NCBI GenBank assembly: GCA_011947345.1
Contig: JAAVTG010000256.1
Location: 124,001-188,000 of the forward strand
Length of the DNA stretch: 64,000 nt
From: Phytophthora quininea
Lineage: Eukaryota > Oomycota > Peronosporomycetes > Peronosporales > Peronosporaceae
Reading direction: 5' to 3'
The stretch's first letter is position 1, and every line of letters starts with the position of its first letter. Shown here in pieces: positions 32,324 to 41,674 of this stretch. A program made the translations under genes and the position numbers. A model generated the notes under the pieces. It made no database searches. It was not told the origin of the DNA and saw only the letters and a program-made list of their open reading frames with translations.

Positions 32324-32809
32324 ATGGCGACTACAGACGGCGCTCTCTGTCAGATAAAAGAGGAAGCTTTGCCAACGCGAAATGCCTCTCGGAATGCGGC
32401 AACGGCGACTGCACGAACGACTGGCACCTCAAGTCCCAAGTCCAGTCCCCAAGACCACGGAGCCTACAAACCTCAGAGCCTTCTGAAAGCGTGGGAATTA
32501 CTCACCGGCCTCGACTTGGCGTGCCGCGGCTCAGATCGCCGAGTGCGCGCTGCAGCTGGGATCAGAGCAGGCCCCTCGACATGTGGAGCCCCAAGGTGCT
32601 GGCCTCATGTTGACCACCCGACGCCGCCAAGGAGCAGCCTGGATCTTTCGCGGTCGAAGCATTGTTTCCCGCGTGTCTTTATGTATTCGCTACTGCCGCA
32701 TCGAGACCGTCGTGGCGTCGCCGCCCGCTCCCCATGCACTTGCCTGTCCAAAGGCTTTTTCACCATGGCGTTGAAGTCAGAGCACCTCGAACTGAATAGT
32801 CGTCGCTGA
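32324..32809 (+). CDS. hypothetical protein, possible frameshift
   Basis: From an ATG at 32324 the frame begins with ordinary composition (MATTDGALCQIKEEALPTRN, then a Ser/Thr/Pro linker and SLLKAWELLTGLDLA). After about 32515 it becomes Arg/Pro-rich and unlikely, while a neighbouring frame becomes protein-like (AAQIAECALQLGSEQAPRHV). A one-base shift near 32520 would link them. No family recognised. It may be the N-terminal half of a small real gene or a fragment. Confidence 0.3.
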   Translation: MATTDGALCQIKEEALPTRNASRNAATATARTTGTSSPKSSPQDHGAYKPQSLLKAWELLTGLDLACRGSDRRVRAAAGIRAGPSTCGAPRCWPHVDHPTPPRSSLDLSRSKHCFPRVFMYSLLPHRDRRGVAARSPCTCLSKGFFTMALKSEHLELNSRR

Positions 32810-32964
32810 TTGGGCCACAACGATCGCGGGTAGGGTTCGTCTCTGAAGTCCAGTCCAGTCGTCCGCTGTCTGTCGTGACCTCGTCCACCTCATTCCCCTG
32901 CACCAAGTCTCGACATCACATCCCAAACGTCCGCAGTAGAGCTAGAGGCTGCCCCACTCCAGCG

Positions 32965-34062
32965 ATGGCGCAGCACTCGTCGTCCAAGTACGGCTATACG
33001 CTCAACTTTGACTGGAAACACCCGTGGCCGCGCGCCCCCACGCCCAAGAACGAGGACGCGCGACTGCAGGAGCTGGCCCGCTACCGCATCCTGGACTCGG
33101 AGCCCGACGAGAAGTTCGACAAGCTCTGCCGTATCGCGTGCAAGGAGATGAAGTGCCCCATCGCGGCCGTGAGCTTCATCGACAAGCAGAAGCAGTGGTT
33201 CAAGGCCAACAGCGGCCTCACGCAGCGGCAGATCCCGCGCGACGTGGCGCTCTGCGCGCACACCATCATGCATGCCAAGCGCGCGCTCGTGGTGGAGGAC
33301 ACGTCGCTGGACGAGCGGTTCCAGCACAACCCGCTGGTGACACGAGCGTCCGCCGTGCGGTTCTACGCCGGCGTGCCCATTACCACCCCCAACGGCTTCT
33401 GCATTGGCTCGGTCTTCGTGTTCGACGTCAAGAGCCACCACAACGTGGACGCCAAGATTCTGCACAAGATTGCAGCCAAGGTGCTGAAATACATGGACGA
33501 GCGGCTGAAAAACATGGCAGCAGCCAATGGAGGAGCATTGCCGGCGCCAACACCAGCACCGACGTCCACAGGCTCGAACAAGAGTTCGTCGTCGTCTTCT
33601 GCGACCCCCAAAGGAAAACCGTGTCACCCCGACAAGTACGGAGCAGCCTGCTGGCGAGACGGCCATGCGGGAACAGCAGCCACCCCAACACCAGTCAAAC
33701 CCGAGCCGGAACCGATGCCCAACCCGGACGCAACCAGTGCCGAGAGTGGAGCGATTGTGCAAGCGGCACAGGCTGCTGCGGCGACCAGTACGGCAATCGA
33801 AGCACAAGGACAGGGACAGGGAGGACTGGGCAACATGGGCTCCATGCTGATGAACTTGCTGGCAAGAACCACCGAGACGCAGCAGCAGTTAGCTGCTCAG
33901 CAGGGCGTCATGTTCGAGACGCTGGGAGAACACTCGAACCAATTGGACTCGCTGGGCCAGTCCATGAACAACCTCGAGAAGCGCTTCGAACAGGTTCGAC
34001 TCAAGAAGCAACAGCAGCAGCAGGCGGCCACGTCCAACAGCCGCAGACCCAAGCGCGTGTAG
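32965..34062 (+). CDS. GAF-domain protein (365 aa)
   Basis: Residues about 30-170 form a GAF domain of the bacterial-sensor subtype: LQELARYRILDSEPDEKFDK, AAVSFIDKQKQWFKANSGL, a CAHTIMHAKRALVVEDTSLD stretch, NPLVT, and VRFYAGVPITTPNGFCIGSVFV. Such domains bind small ligands or chromophores. No histidine kinase, cyclase or phosphodiesterase domain follows. Instead there is a Pro/Ala/Thr/Ser-rich linker and a C-terminal Gln-rich coiled-coil-like helix (LGQSMNNLEKRFEQVRLKKQ) ending in a basic tail (SRRPKRV). The start is the ATG at 32965, which gives the first conserved residues; the frame is open further upstream without an ATG. Codons are strongly G/C-ending in the GAF part. Ligand unknown. 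Confidence 0.85.
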   Translation: MAQHSSSKYGYTLNFDWKHPWPRAPTPKNEDARLQELARYRILDSEPDEKFDKLCRIACKEMKCPIAAVSFIDKQKQWFKANSGLTQRQIPRDVALCAHTIMHAKRALVVEDTSLDERFQHNPLVTRASAVRFYAGVPITTPNGFCIGSVFVFDVKSHHNVDAKILHKIAAKVLKYMDERLKNMAAANGGALPAPTPAPTSTGSNKSSSSSSATPKGKPCHPDKYGAACWRDGHAGTAATPTPVKPEPEPMPNPDATSAESGAIVQAAQAAAATSTAIEAQGQGQGGLGNMGSMLMNLLARTTETQQQLAAQQGVMFETLGEHSNQLDSLGQSMNNLEKRFEQVRLKKQQQQQAATSNSRRPKRV

Positions 34063-34757
34063 TGGACGGAAGAAACGCACAATCTCTTCGTAGGTGTTGG
34101 CTTGAGCCGTACCCACCACAGTTTGTCTGGGCGGAGCGAGAGGAGGCGACATGCATCTCGTCATGGAACCGTAAAAGTATCTATACGCCTCCCCACTTTG
34201 AATTCCTCCCCGACCGCCAGAGGCCAAGTCAACGTGTTGCATTAAAGAAATATATGTGCTGTGGACGCTTTTAACCCTTCGGTGGTGGTTCTGCTTTGGT
34301 TTTTAACGCGCAGCGCGGAGAGGTAGACCAGACGCCAGCGAAAATGTTGCCGACGTTGAAGTTGGCGCTAAGATAGGCCTCAACTTTCTCCTATCTCAGG
34401 ATCATATCATCCTGTACTAGGATGCAAGTTTTGGTTGGCCAGTAGCCAGCGCTGCTAAAGCGCGAATTCCGTTTCGAAACTCCAGCACATCCAAGTATAC
34501 AAATCCCCATATGCGGCTGTAAACCCAATACAAATGCCAAGCATAACGAATATGCATCCTCCAACCCAATTATCTGCATTTCATCGCGGCCTGTGCGCTC
34601 AAGCGTCTCCGCTCCTCACTTTCTGCTGACTGCTCTGCTTGAAACATCGTTTCGGGTGCGTGCTGTTGCCTCCAGCCACACAATCCTCAAGTGAACCTTC
34701 AAGCTAACTTCGCTCTGAATGACCCATTGACAGCATCTGAGCATCCAGGAGGGAAGA
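34063..34757. other. intergenic region / promoter of the UBL-eL41 gene
   Basis: About 700 bases without a supported gene. An 'AACTTTCTCCTATCTCAGGATCATATCATCCTG' area near 34385-34420 has short inverted repeats (CAGGAT/ATCCTG). The 3' end of the GAF transcript and the promoter of the next gene should lie here. Confidence 0.4.
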
Positions 34758-35054
34758 ATGCAGCTCTTCGTGGAGACCCTGTCGGGCTCCCCGCTCACGC
34801 TCAGCGTGGCGGCGGACGCCTCGGTGGCGTCTGTCAAGCAGGCCGTGGAGGACGTGGAGTTCATCCCCAACTTCCGCCTCGTCTGCGCCGGCAAGCAGCT
34901 CTCGAGCGGCTCGCTCGCTGACTACGCGGTCGGCGAGTGCGACACGCTCAAGATGCTGCTCGACGTGAACGGCGGCATGCGCGCCAAGTGGCGCAAGAAA
35001 CGCATGCGCCGTCTTCGCCGCAAGCGCCGAAAAATGCGCCAGCGCGCCAGATAA
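34758..35054 (+). CDS. ubiquitin-like protein fused to ribosomal protein eL41 (98 aa)
   Basis: Residues 1-73 are a ubiquitin-fold domain: MQLFVETLSGSPLTLSV start, an E/D-rich second helix region, LVCAGKQLSSGSLADYAVGE as the I-F-A-G-K-Q-L-E-D-G equivalent, and a C-terminal Gly-Gly (72-73). Directly after it, residues 74-98 are a complete 25-residue eL41, from MRAKWRKKRMRRL to RQRAR, differing from the animal/yeast type at only a few positions. The layout copies the known ubiquitin-eL40, ubiquitin-eS31 and FUBI-eS30 precursors, in which a protease cuts after Gly-Gly to release the ribosomal protein. Compared with ubiquitin the domain is clearly diverged (73 rather than 76 residues), more like FUBI. 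The ATG context is GAAGAATG. The gene is short, intronless and strongly G/C-ending, fitting high expression. Cleavage and incorporation are inferred. Confidence 0.92.
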   Translation: MQLFVETLSGSPLTLSVAADASVASVKQAVEDVEFIPNFRLVCAGKQLSSGSLADYAVGECDTLKMLLDVNGGMRAKWRKKRMRRLRRKRRKMRQRAR

Positions 35055-35844
35055 ATTCGCTCCAGTTGCAGATCGGAGAGCGTCGTTCCAAAGGTTTTTG
35101 ACGAGCAAGTTGAAGACATAAGAGTGATGGTCAACATCTGAAACACAGTGCGGGTTTAGTCGCGACGACACCTGTCGGAAACCAAAGCAGCAACGGAAGT
35201 ATTCTTCGTGGTCTGGAACAAGTGTCGAGCTCTGTTGGCTAAGAGCTCATATTCTGGTTAACATGAACACGTCCTTGGGACGGGTGATGAGGAACGAATC
35301 GTGTTGTCATTGTTTTATATTGTGTTTGAGTGCAGACTTGTCCCTATCCAAGACTTCTCCGTGTTTGTCGAAGAAGACAAACACGTCATCGACAGAAATC
35401 GCACCTGTGTCCCGTGTTAAACCTCCTTGTTGTTTCCTGTCAGCTGAAACCTGCGCCGCTGCAGCTTCCCCACCATGGCGATCTCGCATTTGCAGCAACA
35501 TTCTTCTCTTGCTCACACGTCACACATCTCGAGGATTGGTCAACTTCGTGTATCTTTCGGACAACCGATGGAGCAACGGTGGCGCTTCTTGGCGCCATGG
35601 TGCGCCGCACTGAAGAGCCTGCTGTCTTGCAACGATTTCCCCATTCGCCGGGATATGTGGCACACACCCCACATCATCCACGTGCAGCTTCCCACGCGGT
35701 CTGATCGTGCTGGCCAAAACGTTACCGAGGCAGCTTTTAAATACACATTTAGGAAAGCGAGGGAGGCGTTCGCATTGTTGGCGGCGGTGGAGCACGTAGA
35801 CTCTGCAGCTTGGATTTTCTTGCTGAAGAAATATTGTAAGCTGA
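35055..35844. other. 3' flank and uncertain open frames
   Basis: Several open frames of 60-150 codons overlap on both strands. The only protein-like texture is a plus-strand stretch at about 35700-35940 (RKAREAFALLAAVEHVDSAA, IFLLKKYCKLNVGFEGEEKF). It may be the upstream part of the broken gene that follows, in another frame. Confidence 0.35.
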
Positions 35845-37845
35845 ATGTTGGCTTTGAAGGGGAAGAGAAGTTCGAAAACTTTTCGGCCAGGTATTTCGGT
35901 GAGGATGGACTACGGCAGGAAAGTAAACGAACAAGACCCCACTAAAGTGGACTTCGACCTCGTCAGGTTCTGTGGAGTCGACCAACTTCAAAATCCAAGT
36001 GCGGAATACCTGGAGACTCTGCAGAGAATCGCTGCAATGGATGACACACTCCAGTCCACTAAGGCTGGACTCGATTTAAAAATCCCAGTTCAAGTTAAAG
36101 CCTCCGCCCATACGGCTACTTCTATGCATCTCCTGGATATTGCGATAGCTGAACAAGAAATTAAACAGCAGTGAGAGGAGTACGAGATCCAAGAAGTACA
36201 GGCCGGGTCACTGCGCTGCATCTTCTTGTTGGAACCAATGAACATCAACTTCAGTAAAAATATTACAAGCCCTGAAGTAGTGAAAATATTCGAGCGACTG
36301 GTGCTCGATAACGTTTGGTTGTCAGGAAGGCAGTATATCTCTCTGATCGATGAAAGGGACGAGCTCAGACTTGGCGATGAATACGTGGTTAAGAAAGCTC
36401 TCGGCCAGCTCCTGAGACGTGTCTTTGACTGTACGCGTCGCTCTCCTGCTCAAGCGGATATGAACTATCATTTTGAGGCTGAGCAACTTCAATTGGGAAC
36501 GATCGATGTCGCTGCTGATGAAACAGTGCCAGATTCCAATATCGCGGCGTTGTTTTCGTCGACAGTCGTGAGTCAGACGGCCAAGCATATCACGTTACAA
36601 TTCAACTCGTCGCCATCCAATCCGCTTCAGTCGCAGTTTTGGTTCAAGTGGCTGGCGTATGGCCTCTTTTCTAAGCGAGCACAATCATTTTCAGCAGTAG
36701 AAGATCTCGAGCTTAACATCGGTGAAATGACGATCGATGACGCTGAAGCGTTCGCCGCCATAGTGAATTCTAATCATCCAGAAGAAGAATTATGTGGGAG
36801 TCCACGTGGACAGATGAGCGAGCAGGACGCTAACTTGCGGGAAAGAGCGCCCATTCGCTTTGAGTTCGATGACAACGGCAACCTGGTTTGGAATGCACGT
36901 CTTTTGACTAATCCGACGCCCAGTGTCGGAGTTAAAATTTTCAGCGATGATTGGAGAAGCAACTGGGTAAATGCGATCGTCCCCGGCGTTGGGAGATGCC
37001 ACGTTCGGCGTGATGATCTAGTGTTCTGTCAAACGAAGACATCTCAAGACAAGCATTGCTCTGGGCTGCAATTACTCGCGATCGAGTTTGCTGATTGGGT
37101 CGGGGTGACTACAGCTGGCTTACCGCGCTTTCTTGAGGCGGCTGGATCTTCACTACGATCGTTGACACTTTCAGGCCCAAGAGAGGGCTCGGATGAAATC
37201 TAGATCCTTCAGCATTGCCCAAAACTAGAGGAATTGACGCTTAGTGGAGGCTGGATTGACGTGCAACTAAACCTCAGCTCCTTTCGAGAAGTCTGCAGCT
37301 CACTCGATAACATGTCTCATACGCATTGGCACGAGATTGGTGCCGTTGCCACCGCGTTATGCAGTTTGGATAACCCAATCGCGCAGTCTGTCCGACGTTT
37401 TCGTTTGCGTCTGGTTAATCGATGGAGTGGTTGGGATGGCCACACGGAAGACTAGGAGCTACGGGGTTTTGAAGAAGACATACAGCCACTTTTACAGATT
37501 CTTGAAGTAAACAAGTTCTTGGAGTTCTTCGAGATCCACGTCCGCGATGAGTATGAGCCGTATATGGCGGCATTTCGGAAGTACCATTTAGAGGCACTTC
37601 CAAAAGCACGTGAACCGTTGATGACCCTGAGTAAACTCGCGTGTTTGAGCGTGTTTTCGTCCGAAACCGTGCCGGCTGAGCAAAGTTCAAAGAGGCAGGG
37701 TGGGTCGTCTTCATCCCGTGGGTCTCTTAGTATGCCAGACCAAGAAGCACTGGCCAACATTTTCTCGTTTGCGGCACCCCCGTTCTCCGACGCGTATACT
37801 TCTGCCCTTGAATCAGTCGTAAAATCCTCGTGCTCAGCAATGTGA
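35845..37845 (+). pseudogene. unrecognised long gene with three in-frame stop codons
   Basis: One plus-strand frame runs from about 35905 (MDYGRKVNEQ) to 37845, broken only by TGA at 36172-36174, TAG at 37201-37203 and TAG at 37453-37455. All four open pieces are in the same phase, so no indel is needed. The composition is normal and acidic, with Leu-rich segments such as FLEAAGSSLRSLTLSGPREG and CPKLEELTLSGGWIDVQLNL that look like irregular leucine-rich repeats of large oomycete gene families. About 640 residues in all. A Ser-rich run and a short C-terminal helix end the protein. I do not recognise the family. It is probably a pseudogene by nonsense mutation; recoding is far less likely. Confidence 0.65.
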
Positions 37846-37989
37846 GAGCATGAAAAAAATCCAGGAATGATTGGTGTCCACATACTCTACCTCTGGGAGC
37901 AAATCCGCCACTATGGTGGCGTCGAACTCTGCGCGATTGGGACAGAATAAATTGGCCACAACGATCGTCACTACAAGTCAGTAGACTCA

Positions 37990-39273
37990 AAAAGTGCAAT
38001 TTGCATTTTTCAGTCCAATATGGTGGAATAAGTCATCTGGATTCCATCTGTGGCACTCCAGAGTTAACACAAACTTCGACGCCATTGGGGTCAGGTACTA
38101 CCAAGTTTGGCTGCTTATGTCGTGCACTTGCGGAGAAAAGTTGGACTGTTTTGCCGATTTTCTAGACGAAAATCATTACTGGCCTTCATCGGCCGCGTTC
38201 TTCGCCAAAATATGTTCAACACTTCACCCGATACTCGGATCTGAAGTTGCCCTTACAGATATTTTTCGTCTCTACAGACAGTTGAGAGAAGTCATGTCAA
38301 GAATTCTACCTCAATCTCATCCAGGAGAGACCCAACCGGCAAAGGCAACAAACACACCTCCGATTCACAAATTATCTGTGAGTAGTGCCAATATTACTAC
38401 GCCAAGCGTACGATTCTTTCCAAAACTACGGTAAAAGACTGGAGTAAGCTGCTGAACAAACACCTGCGCTGGAGCACCATCCACTTGAGGATTTGGGATG
38501 TACACGGCGACGTGTTCGCCAAACGCTGTCAAAAGTACTAGCACTGCGAGGACTACTACTTCCAGTGACTCATGATGTGATGTTACGACTATATTGCGGC
38601 GATATTACCGTCGGTTCGAGGCTATACTTCTTGAAATCACTGAACCCGACAATTCAGCAATGTGTACGCCCAGGGTGCCGAGTGATTGAAACAGTACAAC
38701 ATTGCTTCTTCAAGTGCACATCGCTTACATCGAGTGGGAACACGTGTACAAACCCTGGCGTCGGGCGTTCAGAACTCGAATGACTTGGCGGCTTCTGCTC
38801 TTCCCCACAGCACAAAACCTGGAACGGCTGATTACAATACTGTCAAAATCGTAATCGGATCTGTATATCTTAGACAGATCGGTTCCGGATACTACCAGTA
38901 GTATTGAAGTACCTTGTAGAAATCATCAGGCTGCACTAACGCAATTCAGTATTTGCCTTATTGGATGTGACGATAATTAGCTAGGTTTCCAAATGACATC
39001 TTTTGTTCGTGCACTATCGCGTCGATCAATCGATCATATTTACAACACTTCAGCGACCACCGAATTTCCCATCAGTGGACCTTGGTTATACTCCCGCACA
39101 AACTCCGGGCAGTACAACATTGGAGGCAACACCACGACGTATCAATTATTCTCTGGACTGAACGCAATAGAATATGCTTCGAAGACGGCACTCCAGAACC
39201 CAAAACGACAGCTCTGGCTGCTATATATGCAAGATTTGGGGACGCCTTAGAACCGCAGACCGGAATCTACACG
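37990..39273 (+). mobile_element. older LINE relic, host of the chromovirus insertion
   Basis: Degraded C-terminal LINE coding: FSPIWW-like start (38030), FADFLDENHYWPSS, LHPILGSEVALTDIFRLYRQ, then, after breaks, VTHDVMLRLYCGDITVGSRL, LKSLNPTIQQCVRPGCRVIE and FFKC (zf-RVT). A further plus-strand piece (39082-39273) reads SIILWTERNRICFEDGTPEP, resembling the W..RN.I.F motif downstream of the zinc finger. Shifts and deletions are many. The last open piece is cut at 39273 by the LTR element, and its frame continues for nine codons to a stop beyond the right LTR (from 45876). Confidence 0.75.
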
Positions 39274-39822
39274 TGTGACGGAATTGCCGTCAGCGACAAC
39301 ATGTTGCAGACGACAACCCCGACAATACGTTTTGAGACTATCCAGATTATGCTGGATAGCTGGCTATCTTTATGGTAGTAAACATACATACATAAAGCGT
39401 TCCTATTGGTCGAGGGCTTCAAGTTCAAGATCACACCTTCTAGGTGTCTCAAGAACGTCCCATAATCTTTACTCTGGTTGGCTCTTAAATTCTACGGATT
39501 TGAAGGAATCCAGTTATTGATGGATTCTTGATTATGGGACGCATCAAGAAGATTCAAGATTCGAGCTACGTTTCCAATTAGGAGCTGTTCATTGGTAGAT
39601 CTAGGATTTCATATGGACTTAGAGAATTGATAGGCTTTAGGATGGGAACTGGATTTCCCTTTGCGTTTCCCCAACGCGCGCTAGCAAGATAAACCCGCCA
39701 GATCAATCTCACTTCTCAATTTACTCTCCAAGTGCCAAGGCTCCTCCTCCCTCCGACTACAGCTCCGCCCGCAGCAACACCGCCGTCTCGCTCAACGCTC
39801 CTCGCCCGCGCTAGTTGTTACA
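39274..39822 (+). repeat. 5' LTR (549 bp)
   Basis: TG..CA ends, same length as the 3' LTR and, as far as read by eye, the same sequence. It is followed immediately by TGG, as expected for a tRNA primer-binding site. Confidence 0.92.
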
Positions 39823-39840
39823 TGGTAGCACTTGTTGGTC
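39823..39840 (+). promoter_or_regulatory. predicted tRNA primer-binding site
   Basis: TGGTAGCACTTGTTGGTC follows the 5' LTR directly. It begins TGG, complementary to the CCA end of a tRNA. The priming tRNA is not identified. Confidence 0.6.
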
Positions 39841-40185
39841 AAGCTTCGGTTCAAGTATAAGAGCTCAAGTCGGGGTGCTCGTGGCCACATAGTGGGAAGC
39901 GAGTCATCCTGTGGTTGTTTGCGTGAGCCACGTAGTGGGGATCGCTGGATCACAAAGGGTATTGGCTGTAGCACGAACTTTAACGTTCGGTGGCTAGTTG
40001 GTGTGGTTGCACGCTAGTGTGGTTGACACATTTGGAACTCCTTTCTGTCGGACGGTAAACGGGCTTAACGCTTCGGCTAGACCCACCGCAGGAACCCACG
40101 GAGTGTAAATTCCATTTAGATACCCACTTGGTTGTGCTTGATCTACATCCGTTGCTACTGCATCTGTTTCAGTCTGCTCCCTTGC

Positions 40186-40500
40186 ATGGTTAAGCGAAAG
40201 ACTCGCGAGCCTGACACGCCGTTCACAAAGACCACCGAGCTACTGACCGATAGTCACGAGCAACTTGATAAGCTCCGAACAGACTTGTGGTTGACTACAG
40301 TGAAGCAGCTTAAGCTAGTCCAACTTGTCCGGAACCAAATCCCGGATTGTAAGGACGCAGCTGCCCGAAACGTATTACACGACACTTCGGAACTGCTAAA
40401 ACATCGTGTCCAGCAGACCCAGTCAATTCTGGAAGGGACTTTTGATCACTCCATCGCACTGTACAAGAAAGCCAAGGAAGCCAAGGAAAAGAAGCTCTGA
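40186..40500 (+). CDS. pre-gag open reading frame of the chromovirus
   Basis: Starts at the ATG at 40186 (MVKRKTREPDTPFTK) and encodes a mainly helical 104-residue protein (HEQLDKLRTDLWLTTVKQLK, KHRVQQTQSILEGTFDHS) ending Lys-rich at KEAKEKKL. One frame over, past the stop, the DNA encodes VKKSKKRRVVKKN, a basic stretch like a nuclear-localisation signal. A one-base shift may therefore have removed a basic tail. It is separate from gag, which starts at 40626. No known gypsy protein matches. It could be a structural N-terminal part of gag or an accessory protein. Confidence 0.5.
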   Translation: MVKRKTREPDTPFTKTTELLTDSHEQLDKLRTDLWLTTVKQLKLVQLVRNQIPDCKDAAARNVLHDTSELLKHRVQQTQSILEGTFDHSIALYKKAKEAKEKKL

Positions 40501-40625
40501 AGCAGTCAAAAAGTCCAAGAAGCGTAGAGTCGTAAAGAAGAATTGACTTAGTCCTTTTTCTTAATTACCTCCAATTTAGGGTTTTCGGTAGAAAATTATA
40601 AGGAGTGCTGAGAAGTCCAGCTATC

Positions 40626-41673
40626 ATGGCCACTAGACGTAGTCGTGGAGCTGAGCACCCATCACCGAACCCTCGTCCTCGCCGGCAGAGCAGAGTAAAT
40701 GCTGCGAGTGATTCAGAGGCTACCCATCCGGCTACACGTTCAAGTACACGCAATAATCAGGCCAATTCAGCTACTGCAGACGCTGCCGCTGCCCAAGGTC
40801 CTTCGGGGCCGGACACGATGTCCATGCAGCAGTTGTTAGTGTATATAACGCAACAGCAGCAACAGTATCAAGCCCAAATGCAAGCACAGATGCAAGCACA
40901 AATGCAGCAAGCTAATGAACGCTTCGAGTATCTCGTCGCGTCCAGGGGTGATCACAAGAAGAAGGACCCTCCTGTTTATGAGGGAAAATATGGCGAAGAC
41001 ATTGAGTTATGGATCTTTGCCACGGAACAGTACTACGCCAACAAACGCCAGTTAATGGAAGCAGAGTCGTCAGATTTTGTGACGCTAATATCCAGCAACC
41101 TGGGCAAATCCGTGTTGAATTGGTATCGTGCCTTTATAGCGGACTGTGAGCGTGTGAATGTTCACAAGACGTGGTCACTGTTCAAGAGCCAGTTGCGTAC
41201 GCGCTTCAGGCCTAAGGACTTTGAATATGACCTTCGCGAGCGTATGTTTCACTTGAAGCAAAAGGAGACAATTCATGAGTATGTCTCCAAATTCCAAGAC
41301 TTGTTGTCTCAGACCGAGTTGGATATCAGTGAGCTGGAGAAGCGTTTCTTTTTCCAGAACGGACTACGCGAAGAAACAGCGAAGAAGATCAAGGAAGAAA
41401 GTCCTGGTACGCTACAAGAGGCTATTTAAATTGCCTCTAACTTCGAGTTTGCACATTACTCGGGAAACCACCTCGAGCTCCGTCCAAGCAACCTACAGGA
41501 AAGGATGCATCAAGTTCTCGTCCACCCAAGCAGAAACAGCAATCATCAAAACGATCTGAGAAGAAGGGCAAGAAGGACGACTGGACGAAGACAGCTACGT
41601 GTAATAACTGTGGGGAGAAGGGACATATCTCGCCGCAGTCCAAGAAGCCTAAAAGTAAAGAGGCTAATCGCTT
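40626..41673 (+). pseudogene. gag of the chromovirus, with stop and defective zinc knuckle
   Basis: Starts at the ATG at 40626 (MATRRSRGAEHPSPNPRPRR). A Gln-rich repeat (QAQMQAQMQAQM) is followed by the conserved retrotransposon gag fold (DPPVYEGKYGEDIELWIFAT, SWYRAF-like, LRTRFRPKDFEYDLRERMFH, LDISELEKRFFFQNGL). A TAA at 41427-41429 interrupts the frame, which continues IASNFEFAHYS; CAA to TAA is the likely change. After a frame change the Lys-rich nucleocapsid region leads to a zinc knuckle at 41600-41641, CNNCGEKGHISPQS, whose last Cys is Ser. Not expected to give a full gag protein. Confidence 0.8.
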
Positions 41674-41674
41674 T

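Noticed and set aside
32890..33807. 305-codon minus-strand frame opposite the GAF gene
   Set aside because: Cys/Arg/His-rich antisense shadow of a GC-rich gene with no domain.
33024..34274. 416-codon frame overlapping the GAF gene
   Set aside because: Off-frame reading of GC-rich DNA, with a very high Arg/Gln/Gly content. The GAF frame explains the region.
36172..37455. Selenocysteine or stop-codon reassignment in the 36-37-kb gene
   Set aside because: Both TGA and TAG occur, no SECIS-like structure was apparent, and other genes in the window use these codons as stops.
39823..39870. Possible tRNA gene after the 5' LTR (GGTTCAAGT-like T-loop)
   Set aside because: Only a T-loop-like word is present. 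No cloverleaf can be folded, and the position is explained as primer-binding site plus leader.
40850..40915. CAG/CAA-rich tract as a satellite or unstable microsatellite
   Set aside because: It is part of the gag frame (Gln-rich QAQM repeats) and is short and imperfect.
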